Shown here in pieces: positions 50,379 through 51,602 of a stretch of 51,602 nt of DNA. A program made the translations under genes and the position numbers. The notes beneath the pieces were generated by a model, which saw only the letters and a program-made list of their open reading frames with translations, was not told where the DNA came from and did no database searches. The DNA is taken from NCBI RefSeq assembly GCF_900116515.1, contig NZ_FPBA01000032.1:1-51602 (forward strand), written 5' to 3'. The stretch is from Geodermatophilus amargosae (lineage in GTDB: Bacteria; Actinomycetota; Actinomycetes; Mycobacteriales; Geodermatophilaceae). Positions within the stretch are counted from its first letter, which is position 1, and each line of letters starts with the position of its first letter.

Positions 50379-51146
50379 GTGCGCATCGCCACCTTCAACA
50401 TCCTGCACGGGCGCTCACCGGAGGACGACCGGGTCGACGTCGACCGGCTGGCCGCCGCGGTGAAGACGCTGGACGCCGACGTCCTGGGCCTGCAGGAGGT
50501 CGACCGGGACCAGCCCCGCTCGATGAACGCCGACCTCACCGCGGTGGCCGCCGAGGCCATGGGCGCCGTCGACTCGCAGTTCGTCGCCGCGCTGGCCGGC
50601 ACTCCTGGCGGCACGTGGATGTCGGCCACCGGCGAGGAGCAGCCGGGCTCGGCCAGCTACGGGATCGCGCTGCTCTCGCGCTACCCGGTGGTGTCCTGGC
50701 GGGTGGTCCGGCTGCCGGCGCTGCGCGGCCGGGTGCCGGTGTGGTTCCGCGGCGCGCGGGCGCCGACGCTGGTGGGCGACGAGCCTCGGGTCGCCGTCGC
50801 CGCGGTCCTCGACGGGCCGTCGGGGCAGTTCACCGTGGCCTGCACGCACCTGTCGTTCGTGCCGGGCTGGAACTCCGTGCAGCTGCGCCGGCTGGTGCGC
50901 TCGCTGACCGGGACGCGCGAGCCGCTCGTCGTCCTCGGCGACCTCAACATGGAACCGCGCCAGGCCACCCGGGTCAGCGGGCTGCGCCCCCTGGCCGCCG
51001 GGCTCACCTTCACGGCACAGGAGCCGACGCGGCAGCTGGACCACGTCCTGGGGCGGGGGCCGGTGGCCGCCACGGGCCCGGGCGAGGTGGTGCGGCTCCC
51101 CCTGTCGGACCACCGGGCGCTGGCGGTGCCGTGCCAGGTCGGGTGA
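50379..51146 (+). CDS. Endonuclease/exonuclease/phosphatase family protein
   Basis: The 255-residue protein has the EEP (DNase I-like) fold. Catalytic motifs are visible as RIATFNILHGRS, LGLQEVDRDQPRS, ACTHLSFVPGWNS, VVLGDLNMEP and LSDHRALAVPC. Members cleave phosphodiester or phosphate ester bonds in nucleic acids, sphingomyelin or inositol phosphates; the substrate is not evident. No signal peptide is seen. GTG 50379 directly before the first motif is preferred, with GTG 50346 as an alternative that adds 11 residues. Confidence 0.9.
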   Translation: MRIATFNILHGRSPEDDRVDVDRLAAAVKTLDADVLGLQEVDRDQPRSMNADLTAVAAEAMGAVDSQFVAALAGTPGGTWMSATGEEQPGSASYGIALLSRYPVVSWRVVRLPALRGRVPVWFRGARAPTLVGDEPRVAVAAVLDGPSGQFTVACTHLSFVPGWNSVQLRRLVRSLTGTREPLVVLGDLNMEPRQATRVSGLRPLAAGLTFTAQEPTRQLDHVLGRGPVAATGPGEVVRLPLSDHRALAVPCQVG

Positions 51147-51172
51147 CGTGGTCGGCGTCGTGACAGTGCCGG

Positions 51173-51511
51173 GTGTCACGGTCCCCCGTGGCCACCGACG
51201 TCGGGACCCGCGCGTCCACCCTGGTCGCCTCGGCGGTCCGCCTGATCGCCTCGCTCGTGGCGGTGGTGATCGTGCTGCACGCGGTGTCCACCTCCTTCGA
51301 GGCGAACCCGGCCGATCCCCTGGTGTCGGCGGCCGCGACCGTGCGGCAGGACCCGGGCTGGTTCACCGTCGACCTGTTCCAGTTCACCGTCGACCTGTTC
51401 CGGCCGTCCGAGCCGCGCGTCGCCGAGACGATCGACACCACGATCGCCGCCCTCGTCCGGGTCGTCGTCGGCAACCCGGTCTCGGAGCTGATCGGGAGGC
51501 CGGCGCCCTGA
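51173..51511 (+). CDS. Small membrane protein with duplicated heptapeptide
   Basis: The 112-residue protein has one or two membrane helices: RLIASLVAVVIVLHAVSTSF and the C-terminal TIAALVRVVVGNPVSELIG. It resembles a small actinobacterial membrane protein family of unknown function. A 21 bp exact-type tandem duplication at 51362 to 51403 encodes FTVDLF twice. The start is GTG 51173, or GTG 51188 five codons later. It follows the phosphatase gene by 26 bases and may be cotranscribed. Confidence 0.62.
   Translation: MSRSPVATDVGTRASTLVASAVRLIASLVAVVIVLHAVSTSFEANPADPLVSAAATVRQDPGWFTVDLFQFTVDLFRPSEPRVAETIDTTIAALVRVVVGNPVSELIGRPAP
51362..51403 (+). repeat. 21 bp tandem duplication in coding sequence
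   Basis: TTCACCGTCGACCTGTTCC is repeated once at a period of 21 bases, with only one difference in the last three bases of the unit. It preserves the reading frame and duplicates the FTVDLF(Q/R) heptapeptide. Confidence 0.8.
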
Positions 51512-51602
51512 CAGTGAGGATGTCCCCGGCGCCATCGGGCGCGGTCTGACCCTGAGTGCTGACCGACGCCTGGCTGTCTTGGCTGAGATCTGTCGGCCGT
51601 GC

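Overview
The window is about 51.6 kb of very GC-rich DNA with dense, short-spaced genes, abundant GTG starts, GTGA stop/start overlaps and many apparently leaderless promoters. It carries actinobacterial hallmark genes: SepH, DUF3027, DUF2530, DUF2771, UdgX, and citA2 next to serC. This points to a high-GC actinomycete; the set of UV and oxidation repair genes and the general style would fit Geodermatophilaceae (Blastococcus, Modestobacter, Geodermatophilus), but that family-level guess is inference. I saw no rRNA, tRNA or CRISPR array.

The left third (1 to about 9.8 kb) is the accessory part. It holds a truncated GAF-domain sensor, an RsbW-like ATP-binding protein, and a 2.1 kb cassette of a NAD-dependent epimerase plus an ECF41 sigma factor preceded by a textbook ECF41 promoter. 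This cassette sits exactly inside a decayed IS3-family transposase gene whose two halves remain on either side. Then come a secreted beta-propeller protein, an alpha/beta hydrolase without its serine nucleophile, two small-molecule methyltransferases and a DHFR/RibD-like gene with an in-frame stop.

From 9.8 to 26.1 kb the genes are mainly housekeeping and repair: a ZIP metal transporter, small hypothetical genes, a GNAT protein, an overlapping photolyase/Nei pair, a monooxygenase-fold protein, ferredoxin-NADP reductase, an inositol-monophosphatase-like protein, a glycosyltransferase, PEP carboxylase, an SMP-30 lactonase, a TPR protein, a NatAB-type ABC exporter, UdgX and an Ohr/OsmC peroxidase. 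From 26.1 to 34.3 kb come an exporter with pdxH, citrate synthase with serC, an M42 peptidase, sepH, a membrane stress protein and a TrmH methyltransferase. From 34.4 to 51.6 kb come a renalase-like oxidoreductase, an ABC-2 exporter with its TetR regulator and operator, thioesterase, aldo/keto reductase, an RNA ligase-like protein, MarR with an MFS exporter, a purine permease, DUF2530, an M20 peptidase divergent from an Lrp regulator, DUF3027, an MFS protein with DUF2771, a cold-shock protein, a nucleotidyltransferase, an EEP phosphatase and a small membrane protein.

The most interesting signals are the ECF41 cassette splitting the IS3 gene, a structurally covarying hairpin element present at three convergent gene junctions (21.8, 30.6 and 33.5 kb), thirteen genes sharing a box-6/7 nt-GTG leaderless signature, two genes that appear to start at CTG in CTGA stop/start overlaps, and a near-perfect 30 bp palindrome at 11.0 kb.
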